Shown piece after piece: positions 10,940-23,214 of a DNA stretch of 64,000 nt. Positions within the stretch are counted from its first letter, which is position 1. Each line of letters begins with the position of its first letter. The translations under genes and the position numbers were made by a program. Origin of the DNA: Dipteronia dyeriana. Its lineage: Eukaryota > Streptophyta > Magnoliopsida > Sapindales > Sapindaceae. The notes under the pieces are model-generated. The model was not told where the DNA came from. It did no database searches and saw only the letters and a list, made by a program, of their open reading frames with translations. The stretch spans positions 15,331,291 to 15,395,290 of the forward strand of contig CM065301.1 in assembly GCA_032871835.1 (NCBI GenBank), in the 5' to 3' direction.

Positions 10940-11185
10940 CGTGGTCTACTATAGGCTCCAATTTAATTTTCTAATGATTCCCAACTTATTGAAATCTCTC
11001 ACTACACTAGGCAGAATGAGGTATCAAACGGGCCGGGTCAAGCTGTACAATAATTTCTTAGTTCAATCGAGCTTAATGACTGATTATAGGGGAGCCTTCA
11101 ACGTTTTTGTTAGGTTCAGTCCTGCCCATGAGCCTTATTCAAAGAAAGCTTGCCCTTGCAAGCTTGGACGGCACGTTAAGCTTTA
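10940..11185. repeat. Dispersed repeat, related to 44130-44375
   Basis: Shares a long block with 44130-44375, for example CCAATTTAATTTTCTAATGATTC versus CTAATTTAATTTTCTAAAGATTC and TTGAAATCTCTCACTACAC in both, same orientation, followed by similar GGGCC-rich sequence. Probably remains of one element family; termini not resolved. Confidence 0.6.
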
Positions 11186-11394
11186 ACCAATGAAGGATAA
11201 TTTGTTTTTATTTAACTTGTGCTCAAAATATATGAATCATAGGTTCAACCAAATCTTCTCACGATACCAGTTATGAAAGGAGACATCACGTGTGTTCGTA
11301 TTAGCAAAAAATATATCCAAGAAAGACTAAAATATTGTTAGAAATCTGCTTTTAAGAAAAAAAAATTACCTATAAAACCTGGTGAGTTAAGATA

Positions 11395-13062
11395 TGTATT
11401 GCAATTGATTTGGCAACTCCAAAATCTTTGGAAGCTTACCCCATTTCCAAAAAGATATTTTGATATTCAATTTTCTAATAAAGAGGATTTAAAAGGGTTT
11501 ATAGTGGAGGTTCTTGTTCAATTTCAAATGATATATTTAGTATTGTTCACTGGCAACCATATTTTAATCAACAATTATCGCATGCATGAGGTTATATGGT
11601 TTATGTTCGAAATACTGGCATCCAACTGCAATCATAGAGATTGCACAAAGAGTTTGTATCCCTTTGCAACTAGAACATACTACAAGGGATCGAGCATACG
11701 GGTTTTATGCTTGAGTTCTTGTGGACATTGATTTAACTTTAAATCAAACCTCTTTTTTTAATGTGGATAGAGATGACTATAGAGGTTTCTTTGTGGATGT
11801 TATATATGAAAATATTATAAAGAAAAATACAAAGTGTAAAGCTTTTGGCCATGAATCTACAAGATGCTACCAAAATTATAAGGGAGATTAATTATTGTTG
11901 AATATTATTATTACGATTAATAATAAACATGTAATCAAAAAAAAAAATCGGATCAATAACTTTCACCAATTGCAATCTGAATCATATAGCGGAAGCGAGA
12001 TCGTGAACGGTGTATCACTCGTCGGAGAACGATCACAGATTCTGGAATCCGAAAAGTTCTCTCAAATCACCATGCAATTTGTTGTTATTGGAAAAGACCA
12101 GCAAAATATAAACTCTGTCTATTGTGATATTGTACGCTCTGAGAAACTCAGATAATCATATAAACGAATAACATACTTTGTTATTTATAGGACCCAGACT
12201 CCTATCTGAATGGATTATGATATTTAAATTTAAATAATATTTAAATTTAATATCTTATTTATCCATTTAACCCTTTATCTGATCAGTTTGAATTTAATCT
12301 AATTATCACTATCTCTGATAATTTAAATTCAAACTATCAGGGGGTTTTTTCTATATTAGTAATTCTCAAATAATTACTTGATATTATTGGAACCACTTGA
12401 GCGTATTCCAACAATTATAATAGAGGCCAATCGGGATTAAGAATTCAAGGCAAACCTATTGGCGTTTCATGAAAACAACACCACTGGTTTTGCTAGTGGT
12501 ATAGAAGACAAAATTCAAATGACTGATGTGATGCCGTATATATTGATATTTCAAGCCGTCCTAAGGGGTAGTTTGTTGTGGAAGAACAACCTTGTAAAAC
12601 AGTCCCATAAAATCAGGAAACGATAGAGATGGAAGAAAAAATTGTGGATTCAAATTTTTAAAAATCTTGTAATTAATGTGAAAGACCATAATGGTAGCAT
12701 CCAGAAACAACATCTAATTTTGAAATTGACAAATTTAGATTTCAAGAAGTTGACCTAATTCTTCATTAAGATAATGGAGAGGTTTTATTGAATAAAGATT
12801 TTGATACTAACATTTATGTAACTATGTAGTTGATGAGGTGAAAAACTAGGAATGGATAATTCAAAGGAAATTTCAGATATTAATTTAGATAATCAGTTAG
12901 ATCCGATACTACAACATGAAATAAATTATGTTTTAAATGAAGAAATTTGGATTCCTATTATGACCAAATCGAAAAGGAAAATCAAACCAACTTTTAAGGT
13001 GTTATCTACGATTAATGTCAAGCATGGAAGGTATTGTAAACATGTCTAGAGATCTTTAAGGA
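11395..13062 (+). pseudogene. LINE ORF1-like / DUF4283 relic split by a solo LTR
   Basis: Plus-strand relic of the DUF4283 plus zinc-knuckle protein typical of plant LINE ORF1. Visible pieces are YFDIQFSNKEDLKGF near 11455, MHEV.W at about 11583, VDIDLTLNQTSFFNVDR (about 11722-11773) and a knuckle remnant KCKAFGHESTRC (about 11837-11875) with its first Cys lost. An LTR inserted at 11896-12413; downstream the relic seems to continue (12419-12840), then 12852-13049 is open for 65 codons. Several frameshifts and stops. It would bind LINE RNA if intact. No ORF2 reverse transcriptase follows, so this is a deletion derivative or an isolated ORF1 copy. Confidence 0.6.
11896..12413. mobile_element. 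Solo LTR, 518 bp, with 5-bp target duplication
   Basis: Begins TGTTGAATATTA and ends GTATTCCAACA, a TGTT...AACA terminal pair, flanked on both sides by ATTAT (11891-11895 and 12414-12418). No internal domain, primer-binding site or second LTR nearby, so this is a solo LTR left by LTR-LTR recombination. It sits inside the LINE ORF1-like relic and is therefore younger than it. Superfamily (copia or gypsy) cannot be told from the LTR alone. Confidence 0.8.
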
Positions 13063-13197
13063 TTAATGGTATTGATATATTTTATTCTTCTATTAAGTAG
13101 TTTTAGTTGCGGTTGTTTTCTCTTTCTTTTTTTTCACTTGTATTTCTCTTTTATTAATAAATTCCTCTTAATTATGTGTTTTGCAACTTGGGTTTAG

Positions 13198-13198
<1 letters not shown>

Positions 13199-13232
<34 letters not shown>
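13199..13232. repeat. (TA)n microsatellite
   Basis: Uninterrupted TA dinucleotide run of about 34 bp after the LINE-like relic. Confidence 0.95.
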
Positions 13233-13235
<3 letters not shown>

Positions 13236-13239
13236 CATT

Positions 13240-14022
13240 AGTGTCAGTTCTATGTGTTTTGCAACTTGGGTTTGGTTTTAATTAAAAAAAACAGTAGTGC
13301 CAGTTCTGGACAGGGGTGAACCCATGAAAAATTTACCACCAGGCTAAATCATATATATATATTCCTCGGTATGTACTAACATTATAAATTCAATTCCTTA
13401 GCTATCAATAGTTAGATGTATCTACTTTTGTTTAGACAATATATTATAATGCTTAATTAATGGCTCGTAAGTTCTCATACTAAAATTATTAAATTTGGTG
13501 TGTACTATGGAGAAAACTCTTCTGATTTTACTTCTCAATACACATAGATATAATTCTTGATGAAAGTATTTGCTTATTTATTTTTATATAATAAAAAGAC
13601 ATCGGCCAATTCAATAATGGACTATTTAGAATATAAACATATTGTAAAATTTATACATAAACAATTATTTAAACTTGTAGTTAAAAATATTACTTAAACT
13701 TACAAATAACTTAATTCTATAATGTTAGAAGTCATAATATTATGTGTATTTTTATAACTTACTTTAAAAAACAAAATAGTTACATCTCACTAATTTTGTA
13801 CAAAATATCATATTAGTATAATATTATTAAACCTTAGGGATTTTTATGTAATTTTCCATTTTAGTATTATTTTTTATTATTTTTTCAATAACAGCCCTCT
13901 CATATGTCCATCTCTGGTTCTAGATTCTATGTTGGCTTCTTTATGTAAACAAAACGCTCTTTGTTTGTAATCGCTTTAAGTTCTTAGGATATTTCTTTAC
14001 TCGGAATGGAATGTCTTGAAGA
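13240..14022. other. AT-rich spacer with faint repeat remains
   Basis: No gene seen. A GGGGTGAACCCATGAAAAATTT word near 13315 resembles the terminal wording of some hAT-type elements, but I could not find a partner end. GTGTTTTGCAACTTGGGTTT(A/G)GTT occurs twice, at about 13176 and 13254, around the TA repeat. Confidence 0.5.
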
Positions 14023-14883
14023 TAGGAGTGTGCAAAAAACCGTCAAACCAAACTAATCCGTCTAACCAAACACAAACTCTATGGGTTGGTTTGGATTTAC
14101 ATATAAAAAATTTATTAATCGGTTTATCATTTAACAAACCAATCAAAGATCAGTTTGGTTTGGGTTGCTAAAAATAAAATTCATACAACCCAAACCAAAC
14201 CATATATTTAATAAAATCAAATTCATATTTCGCAGGGTTTTGTAACTTTTATTTATACCTATTTGTTTCTCATATAAATATTTTTTTTCTTCTCATTCAT
14301 TATCATCAACCATTTGATATTATATTACTCCTCTTTCTTTTATATATTATATTTTTTTAATAAATAAAATACAGTTACTCATCCCTTCCAATGCATTTTA
14401 TAATGAGTTATATTATGTTTTTTTTTCTTCATATTCATTATCATCAACCATTTGGTATCGTAATACTCCTCTTTCTTTTATATATTATATTTTTTAATAA
14501 ATAAAATACAGCTACTCATCCCTTCCAATGCATTTTAGAATATGAGTTATATTATGTTTTATTTTTTATTTTTTTGTTATGATACTTTTATTGTTAATTT
14601 ATCAATTATATAATATTTTTAATTTTTAAAATAATAAATAACACCTATATTTAATGTTTTTATATTTAAATAATTTTTTTATAATAATACAAAAAATGAT
14701 TTTTAGATTCAAACCTATACCATTAAATCAACTCAAACCAATCTGGTTTTTTTTTTTTTTGGTTTGAATCAGTTTAGCAAATCATATTGGTTTTGTTTGG
14801 ATTGAATTATAGTTAAACCGATATATATCGGTTTGGTTTGACATTGAGTTTTAACCCAAACCAAACCGAAAATGCACACCCTA
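14023..14883. mobile_element. Non-autonomous hAT-type element, 861 bp
   Basis: Ends TAGGAGTGTGCAAAAAACCG and, inverted, TAGGGTGTGCATTTTCGGTT. Flanked by 8-bp near-identical repeats CTTGAAGA (14015-14022) and CTTGAAAA (14884-14891). Subterminal regions are packed with AAACCAAACC/GGTTTGGTTT words. No transposase. The body carries an internal direct duplication at 14285-14560. Confidence 0.8.
14285..14560. repeat. Tandem duplication of about 130 bp inside the hAT element
   Basis: The block from CATTCATTATCATCAACCAT through ACTCATCCCTTCCAATGCAT to GAGTTATATTATG occurs twice in direct orientation with few differences, for example CAGTTACTC versus CAGCTACTC. Confidence 0.85.
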
Positions 14884-14891
14884 CTTGAAAA

Positions 14892-15270
14892 CTTAAGTTG
14901 GACTCGAGCCATATGTAACAAGCAAATAATTAGATTCTTTAAAGTGTTAGAAAAAAAAATTGTTAGTATTTCTTCAATTCATAAGCTATCGACATTGAGA
15001 GAACTTGGGTTTTGATCCATATGAAACTTTACGTGCTTTTACGTTTTACCAATTTTTCGTTGTGAGAAAACACCTAGAAATGCAATAGAGAGCAAAGATA
15101 TTTGGCAAGGCAACTCTAGCACTGATTTGCAAGGCCAATATGTAAGATAATGTTAATTATATTCGCAGATTTTTGGTGTTTCTATCTTAGAACTCAATCA
15201 AATACAAGGGTGTTAAGTTATGTGGAGTAAGTAAAAGCATATTAGTAACTCGTAAACATGAAGAAGGCTA
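14892..15270. other. 3' flank of the ALMT gene
   Basis: About 380 bp downstream of the ALMT stop codon. On the minus strand a GAATAATAG word shortly after the stop is a weak polyadenylation-signal candidate; otherwise nothing recognised. Confidence 0.4.
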
Positions 15271-18142
15271 TTATTCAACTGTAATTACATAATGGGATTG
15301 GGGTACACTGATACTAGAATATGATTGCATTTTTCGTAGACTTGGTTTCGTTGTTGCTACTTCAGGTTTCACACTCTTGAATTTGTCAACAGAAGCAACT
15401 TCATGAACACACTCTGCATTTCGTAAACTGGGTTTGCTTTGTGCTGCTACTTCAGGCTTCACATTCTTGAATTTGGCAAGAGAAGCAAGTTCATGAACAG
15501 ACTCTGCTATTTTCTCAGAGCAAGAAACAACATCAGCCAGCAGAGAAGCCATGGTCACTGCTGGTATCACCTCTAGGAGGTCACTTTCCTTGCACAATTC
15601 TGTATTCATCATGAATTTCAGGTTCTTGGCAGCAATTTTTGATCTTGTAATGTGTAAAATGGCAGCTGAAGGTGTAGTCATTGTCTTGATTTCCATTGCT
15701 AGTTCGTTCAAAGCTTTGATGGATTCCGAACTCACTTTTGTGCTTGCCTCTTGAATTTTGCTGCGGATTTCTTGTGGTGTCTGCAATTATTTTGTAACTT
15801 TTGTTAATTAGCTTTACACAAGCACATAAAACACTTATTAGTTATATTTGAAAGAATATAAAGGATGGCCATTACTTGGTTCTCGGTGTCGAGGTAACCA
15901 TGAAGAGCTTCAATTCTGTAAGCACATTTCCGGGTCAAGCTCCCAATCTTTAAGTATTGTTTCCATGGATGACCAAACCTGAACCGACCATGAAAAGGCT
16001 CCAATCGAGCAAATATGGCCTGCAAAGCATCGTTAAATAATTAATCTCCATATTGTTATATAAAATTTGCCATCGGTTGTTAATAAAACAACATATAGAA
16101 AAGAAATATATATTAACCGGACATTAATAAGAACATTGAAGTAAAGTTAGAATGGGGACCGGGGAGTGCCTAAGCCTGTTTGAAGCCCCTATGCGGGCCT
16201 TGCAGGTCAGGCTGCTAAATAAAGTATTTTAGATCATGAAAATAAACCCTATATTTGAATTTTGAAAATAATAATAAACTTACATAATTAATAGTCACTC
16301 ATCAAAATAAATAAATTACTATTCTTTTTTTAGTTAGTAAATATAGTACAAACATTCATAAATAAATTACATGAATATTGTATAAACTAGAAATATGGTG
16401 AGAATTGCAACACTATGGTTGCAATGCATCCCAACTAGGTTGGAATCCATCAAAACTACCGATCATTTGCATTACTCAGCCTATTAAAATCTAATTGTCT
16501 AAATTAGTAAAGTGACTTTTTTTTCCTTTTACATATATTTTACTAGTCTTGGGGAATGGACAGTTCACGCCATTCTACCCAACCAAATAGTGTACAATGA
16601 AATTTAACTCATGCTTCATTTTGTTTTTTATTTTTAAATTGAATAATAACGTCCTGATTTGTTTTATAAATATTTATTAATAAATAATCTTATTTGAAAA
16701 TGGTTATGTAGAGAACTTTTTTGGTTGCAATAAAGTCATGCTATAAATTATTAACCTAATTATTCAAGGGTCTGACAAGTTTCAGACTATAAGCAATTAA
16801 GTCTAACCCAACCCAACCCACACTCCCGGTTTAAAATACATTTTCTAAACCTGTCCTTTCAATCGAGCTCGGGCCAAACCCGAACCCTCTATTTATCGGG
16901 TCAGGCCAGACAGGTTTGTACAGTAACAGATAAAGCCTATTTTTACGGGATACGGGCCGGGCCGGCTTTGTTGACAACTATAGAAATATCATCTATGTAT
17001 ATAAACTATTAAACTCACCAAGGATTCTTCGGTCTGTTTTGAGTGGAGCACACTTTTATATCCTTCTAAAAGTGTCTTGTTGGACTCTTCATCCTCTGAG
17101 TCTGATGTTTTGAAGTATTCTAGTCCAAAACCTGCACCATCAGTCACAGAACCTTGTAAGTTTTGTAGCTAGCAAGCTCATCATATGAAACAATATAAGA
17201 ATTAACAAAATGTTAAGAAAAGACAAAATTATAGTTGTGTTATGTACCTTCTAAGAAAAAGGCAAGCTGTTCAATGTTGTTAGCAACTAAGTTGTGAAGA
17301 TCATGACCAGCCCAAACAGGACAAATGAAAATGCATACAAGCAGAGCTGTAAAGCCACCAAGGAGGATGGTTGACACCCTTTGATAGGCCATTTCCAGCA
17401 CCTCATCGTCACGGTAACCAGATACAGATATCAAACAGAACGTCAAGATGAATACCAGCAGCCCATAATCATAATTCGCCTTCATTCGTGGAAAGAATCT
17501 TATAAATGTCATCATAGAAGCTGCACTTATATATCATGCACATCACATAATTAATCACCGATAAAATCATAACTTTGCTTTTACATTCAAATAAATCATA
17601 AGTTTACATATTCAGTGAAGCAAAAAGAAAATTTGCATACCTAGTAGGAAGACAAGCAGCCCAAGTAGTATGGGCTCACCTTTCTCTCCAGAGAGGATTG
17701 CTAAGTGGTGAGCACCAAATCCTAGAGTTCCAGCTAGAAATGTTGCCAAACCCCTGTTCAGTCCCTTGGAAAGTGTAGCTCCTGCATGATCAATAACAAT
17801 TTAGCACCCACAATTTTCTCACTTTCAAACTAATTAATTAAGATATTCTTCTATTGAAAAAAATTAAAGTGAGAAAAGTGAAAACATACCTACAGAGAAT
17901 TCAAATACAACAACAACAGTCAAAACAGCCCACATTGCAGAGACACCAAAGCCATCATATAGAGGTTCAAAATAGTAGAACAATGAAACCAAGGTGATTG
18001 CTAATCCCACTTTAAGTGAATGAATAATTCTTCTGGGATCATCTTTTCCCAATTTCTTCAATTTCCCAGGAAAGGCCTTGAACCGCCCCCAACCACGATT
18101 CATCATTCCTTCCTTCTGATCAGTACCAGACGCAACTTCCAT
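15271..18142 (-). CDS. ALMT: Aluminium-activated malate transporter (ALMT) family anion channel
   Basis: Plasma- or vacuolar-membrane anion channel of the ALMT family (PF11744), carrying malate or other anions. Six exons with GT/AG borders and consistent phases: 18142-17890, 17781-17641, 17520-17248, 17131-17019, 16019-15876, 15780-15271; total 1434 nt, 477 residues, normal for ALMTs. The start is the Met opening [12 protein letters not shown], just ahead of the conserved N-terminal part. The membrane region has family phrases [54 protein letters not shown] and FICPVWAG. The cytosolic C-terminal half contains [19 protein letters not shown]. Oddities: the usual WEP motif reads LEP ([11 protein letters not shown]), and residues near the C-terminus (15505-15329) are a tandem duplication of about 30 residues ([18 protein letters not shown] and [18 protein letters not shown]). 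No stop or frameshift found. Subclade and transported ion are not assignable from this alone. Confidence 0.93.
16020..17018 (-). other. Large intron 4 of the ALMT gene with repeat remains
   Basis: A 1-kb intron against 75-260 bp for the others. It holds GGGCC-rich stretches (about 16150-16215 and 16800-16980) whose right end, TTGTTGACAACTATA, resembles hAT-type termini as seen at 10393 and 10863. I found no matching left terminus, so this is a probable degraded insertion, not a defined element. Confidence 0.45.
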
Positions 18143-19033
18143 TTCAAGATTTGAGGCTTTGCACGTTAATTTACAACAATTGTTAAGTGTGTAAACAAGG
18201 AGCTTAACTGAGTTTATGAACAGATCAGATATTCTAGCAAAGAATAGAAGGCACAGATTTACATGGCCATGTTTAGTTACTTTTATAGGTGATCAGAATA
18301 TTTGCATGGGATTTGGAAAACACGTGATTGTGTCCTGCTGTCATTTATATGTTTTTCAGACCTTCCAAGAAACTTCAGTCCAAGTTGTGTTTGATACGAA
18401 GGAAATGGAAAGAAAATAAATAAATAATTGAGTACATCTACTCTAAACAACTTATTATTTAGAGAATTAGATGTCAAAAACAAAACAAGAAATTATTAAT
18501 ACCGTACATGTGTGACCAAGGTGGCAACATCTAGTAAAGAAAGAATAAATAAAACTTTATTATGCTTAATCAGTCCTTATATCATATGATACTGATATCT
18601 ACCTATACGTCATATTCTATTGTCTGTATCCCTAATATCAAAGATAATTATGAGCTGTAACTGATTAGCGACAAAGCACATGCACCCAAGCTGAACACAT
18701 TTCATCTGTCTACTCGGCGTCGAAAGTGTTTACAACTATTATATTATGTTTTTTATTTATAATACATGGACATCCTATTGTACATCGGTGTATAGATGCA
18801 CCGGTATACCATTGCATATGATCACATGTATATATCATCGCATATAAATTACATATAAATTACATAAGATCATCTAAATCCAAACCGTTACAATCATGTT
18901 TGGGTTTTTTTAGTTGGGTTTGTGGATGGGATTGGATGTTAAATTCAAAAGTGATAATAATGGTACTCATAACAAACTGTATCTACACTCCTTTCATAAT
19001 CATAACTATCAAAATTTATCAAAATTTTTAAAA
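18143..19033. other. Upstream region of the ALMT gene
   Basis: Candidate 5'UTR and promoter for the minus-strand ALMT gene, about 890 bp to the next repeat. No TATA box stands out close to the start codon. Near 18781-18811 lies an imperfect palindrome, TACATCGGTGTATAGATGCA then CCGGTATA, of unknown role. Confidence 0.4.
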
Positions 19034-19229
19034 GAGTGGTGTTATTAGAACCCCCACTACTAAATTATTTATACTTCACTTTTTAAATTTTGATTTAATT
19101 ATATAAAATTATATAGTTTTATTAATTTATTTATTTATTTCTAGGACTACCCTTTTACTTATTTTTCAAACATAATACATCCCGTATCTTTTTCAAAAAA
19201 AAAAAAAACTTTATCTCTAATCTTTATAT

Positions 19230-19498
19230 TACTATAAATCAAAACGTAAAAACATATAAAGTAATACTAACCGAAAAGAGAAAGAATGAGAGCAAACCTA
19301 TTCTATTAGATTATTTCTATGTATATATTGAATGCTTACACAATAAGCCTATATATAGGCATATGGAGAATTGAATCAATAATAATATAGGAAATAAGAT
19401 CAAGATAGGTCATTGTCCTATATTGAAACAGGAAATGAGATCACAAACATTAATTGTGAATTATTCTCTAGGTGATGAAAGTCAATTATTTCACAACA
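19230..19498 (-). mobile_element. 3' LTR of the gag-less copia element
   Basis: Matches 25085-25360 along its length (ACATATAAAGTAATACTAAC, CCTATATATAGGCATAT, TTATTTCACAACA). Its outer terminal bases have mutated from TGT to TAC. Confidence 0.85.
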
Positions 19499-19510
19499 CT
19501 CTCCCTTGGA
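19499..19510 (-). other. Polypurine tract of the gag-less copia element
   Basis: Minus-strand CCAAGGGAGAG directly abuts the 3' LTR start TGTTGTG, the classical copia second-strand priming site. Confidence 0.8.
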
Positions 19511-19559
19511 CGGACGCCACATCGATAATAATTTATGAGAATCTTCTAAAAAATACTGG

Positions 19560-22400
19560 ACGTGCTTATATATTGTTTCATTAAAAGCTTTACCAGTAAA
19601 ACCCAGTGGGACAAAACCTGGTCAAGGGAAAAAGAGTGTTGTGCACACATGTCCAAAATAAATAATATTCTCTCCTTGAAAAGTGCTTCGTTCTCAATCT
19701 TGTAGTTTGCTAAGTCGACGCATCACAATGCCGCATAGCAATTTCTCTAATGTTGCTTCATAAATAAATCTGTAAGGTTATTTGTAGACCTTATCTACTT
19801 GACATCAATTTATCGATTTTCTTGAAGTTCATGAGTGTAGAAGAACTTTGGTGATATGTGTATAGTTTTGTCTCCATTGATTTATCCTCCTCCAACTTAT
19901 ATGATACAAGCAGAATTATCTTCTTAAATTGAGATACTGAACACCTACATTGAGCTAAATATAATACAATACTAATAGGATACGATACTTTTGAATCAAA
20001 TATCATTTCATCATTATCTTTATATCGAAATGGATCTTTCTTATGATCTAAAGATCAGAAAACCATAGGGATGGTCAAAGAATAAGATGCATCTATATTG
20101 AGGCTGAAACAAGTAATCCATTTAAAATATGCTCAATCTTCAGGCCGAAACAATTTTTCCCCAAAATTTTCATCACAAGTTTTTGTTTCAAATACTCAGT
20201 AGTTTTAGAAGCTCTCTAGGAGCTCAAATTAAATTCATGTCATCGACATATATTATTTCAATTCAAATCCGGATTCTGATGTCTTTATGAATACACATGA
20301 ATCATATATGAACTTTAATTTATATGCCTTTTTATGATGTGTTCACTAAGATAATCATATCACATTCTTCCGAATTGCTTCAAACCATATAAAATTGTTG
20401 TAACTTTATTGAACATAAGTTATGAGAATTTTAATTATATGTTTCTGGCATTTTGAATCCTTCAGAAATTATTCAGATCATAGAAATATTAATTATGCAA
20501 CATAATATTTGCATATGATCAATACTAGGTTTCTACAGTAAACCCTTCAATACGAGATATATAAGTTAAATCTCTCTATCTTAATTTTCGTACGAATGAT
20601 CGTTTTAACATAAACGTTTGACTTCTTTAAGCGTCTATACTATATGTCCATAAATATAGCTTGGTCTTTTGGACAATATTATTATGTCGATATTCATCCA
20701 CAATTTAGTATTTAAGGTCCTCATCATCTTACAATACGTAGAGCAACAATATAGAAGATCTATATTTTTGTTTACAGTACATATGCCTCTTCAAAGACTA
20801 CTGGAAAATTTTACAGTGGTGAACTATAATATATGTATACTTCCAGTATACGTGCCTTTGCACAAGTAATTGAGATTCCTTTAATCTATGATTCTCATGG
20901 GGGGGGGGGAGATTAAATTTCATTACTTTGTACATCTACAAAAAGGTTTTTGTCTTATCAAGGACATTTAACTCTTCGGGAGTCATGATGAGGATTACAT
21001 ATAGCTCGAGCATTAATCTTAATTAACATAATCACGATCTTTCATATTTGCTTCAAGGAATAATAACTTTTAAATAAAAGTCATCTTTCACACTTCTAGT
21101 ATGCCACGAATAATTTATTTGTTGCCATTTTCATAAATTGTTCTTCAAGAACAATCACCCGGGTTAATATTGACAATTAATAAATTCATTCGAATATACA
21201 ATTTTCAAGCAAATGATCCTTTGAACTTCAAATGAGGATTAAGATAAGATAAATATGATGCATGCCAACTGCAATTTCATGTCAATAATTCCCTAACGAC
21301 GTGATTTATTTGTTTATTGGTCTTATCTTGTTATCATTTATGGATTTGTTTGCATCATCAAAATATCATTTTCAGATATATTTATATTTTCATATCATTC
21401 TTCAATGATATATTGTACAATCATATTGTCCTTCAGGGAGTTTCAATAAAGAATCTGTAGATTCTATATGAGATACTCAATTGCATGAATTGAATTGCAT
21501 GCTTCTAGCATGAGACAGTATAAAATAATACAACACTTATTTATGAAGTATATTTTTATAACTAAATAGATTCTTCTAGATCTAAAATAACAAAATGTCA
21601 CATATGTCATTTTATTTATCACTTTGTAATATACAATTAGCTCCCCTGGAGCATTTATATATACTTGGTAAAATATCAACATGTTATTTATGTATACTTC
21701 AGGTACACCACTATTTTCATCACCAATAGTAAACATTTTCTTACTTTGTTTTGGTGTGATTCAACTTTTGGTGGCTAGATTTTGTTATTATGATCATCAA
21801 TATCATAATAATTTTAACCGATCAAAATTTCCATCATGACGATTAGATGACTTAACATTCACTTTAGGGAATGATACTAATCAATATAATCAGGCAAGAT
21901 AAATGATTTTGTTCGGGTACAAAATAAGAATATAGTATCTGCACATAATCATTTTCAAGTGCAATAGGTATAGTAAATTTAAAGACGTCAACGTAAACCA
22001 TGAATATATGACAATTAACCAAGGTAAAATGTATAATGTATAAAAGAAAATATATATTGTTGGTATTCTGTATATAAAACAAAGTGTTTTTCGAATTACA
22101 TACTGTACACTGAGAATTCAAATTTTACGGCTGAAGCGAAATCATTTACTAGTTGTATCATCATTCATAAGGTGATCATGAATTTGAAAACGGTTCATAA
22201 ATACAAGTCCCCGCAATATGTATTTCTATGAAAAAAAAATCATTGTGTTTCTTGCACACGTACACAACACACGTATTCAGTATGTGTTTATATTGGCATT
22301 AAACATACTGTCATCGACGGAACCAAAAGCATTGTTCTTTGTATGGTTTTGATTGGATAATCCGGAAAATATACACGAAGTCTAATAACCTGCGTCAAAA
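19560..22400 (-). pseudogene. copia integrase, RT and RNase H remains
   Basis: Strongly decayed pol. The RT catalytic box reads IIYVDDMNLI with YVDD at 20250-20239, in frame only briefly. YLAQCRCSVSQF near 19950 corresponds to the RT connection/RNase H entrance, and the end near 19800-19870 resembles the usual copia C-terminal tail. The integrase catalytic core cannot be followed as an open frame between 21000 and 22400. An 11-bp G run lies at 20899-20909. Not functional. Confidence 0.6.
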
Positions 22401-22446
22401 TTCTAGAAAAGTCAGAATTACGTGTAAACAACAAGCAAATATGTGA

Positions 22447-23170
22447 TCATCGTGCAGATGCGTTAATTAACACCATAAAGTTTCTAAATGGTTCACTAGT
22501 TGGGTGGATGAGCCCACATATGCCTCCTTGAATTCGTTGTAAGAAAGATGGGGATTCAAAATCAACCTTTGTAATTGATGGTCTGATCACTAACTTTCCT
22601 TGTGAACAAACGATACACATATGTTCTTTGAACAGTAGAAACTTATGGTTCTTTAATGGATATCCGTGAGAATTCTCAATTATCCTACGCATCATAGTAG
22701 ATCTTAGATAACCAAGACAATCATGCCAAAGTAAAAATATTTTTGAATTTGTGAACTTCTGGCTCATAATTGCGTAGGTTTCAACTGGTTTTTTATTTAT
22801 ATATTATAATCAAGATGAATAAGCATTGTGCTTTTCTAAAATGAGCTTATGGCTCGAGACATATGATGTAATATAAAGATACTCTCTATTATTCTTACTT
22901 ATAGTCTTAATATGATATCCTTTGCTGCAGATATCTTTGAAACTAAGCAGATTTCTTCTGGATCAGATAAAATATAAAGCAATATTTATACTTATTTTTG
23001 TACCATTTGTTAATATAATTGTGGCTCTTCCAGAGCCTTCTATTAGGTCTGCAGGACTAGATATAGTGTTTACCTTGGTTTTGATCAAGGTTAAATTGGA
23101 GAAATATTTCCAATCTCGAAGAATAGTATGTGATGTTCCACTGTCGGCCAAACATTTATCCCCAATTTCT
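22447..23170 (-). pseudogene. copia protease and pre-integrase region
   Basis: Frame 23151-22963 begins MADSGTSHTILRDWKYFSN, a retropepsin with the catalytic DSG retained, followed by IEGSGRATIILTNGTKISIN. Frame 22767-22447 holds the zinc-binding pre-integrase domain: LLWHDCLGYLRSTMMRRI and then CIVCSQGKLVIRPS, with the HHCC second His changed (LGY where LGH is usual). It runs on to FMVLINASAR at the start of the integrase core. Confidence 0.75.
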
Positions 23171-23214
23171 CTTTTGAAACTAGATTATTCATCCATATTC
23201 CCAAAAAGAGAAAG

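Noticed and set aside
13310..13915. Possible TIR element starting GGGGTGAACCCATG
   Set aside because: No convincing inverted partner or flanking duplication.
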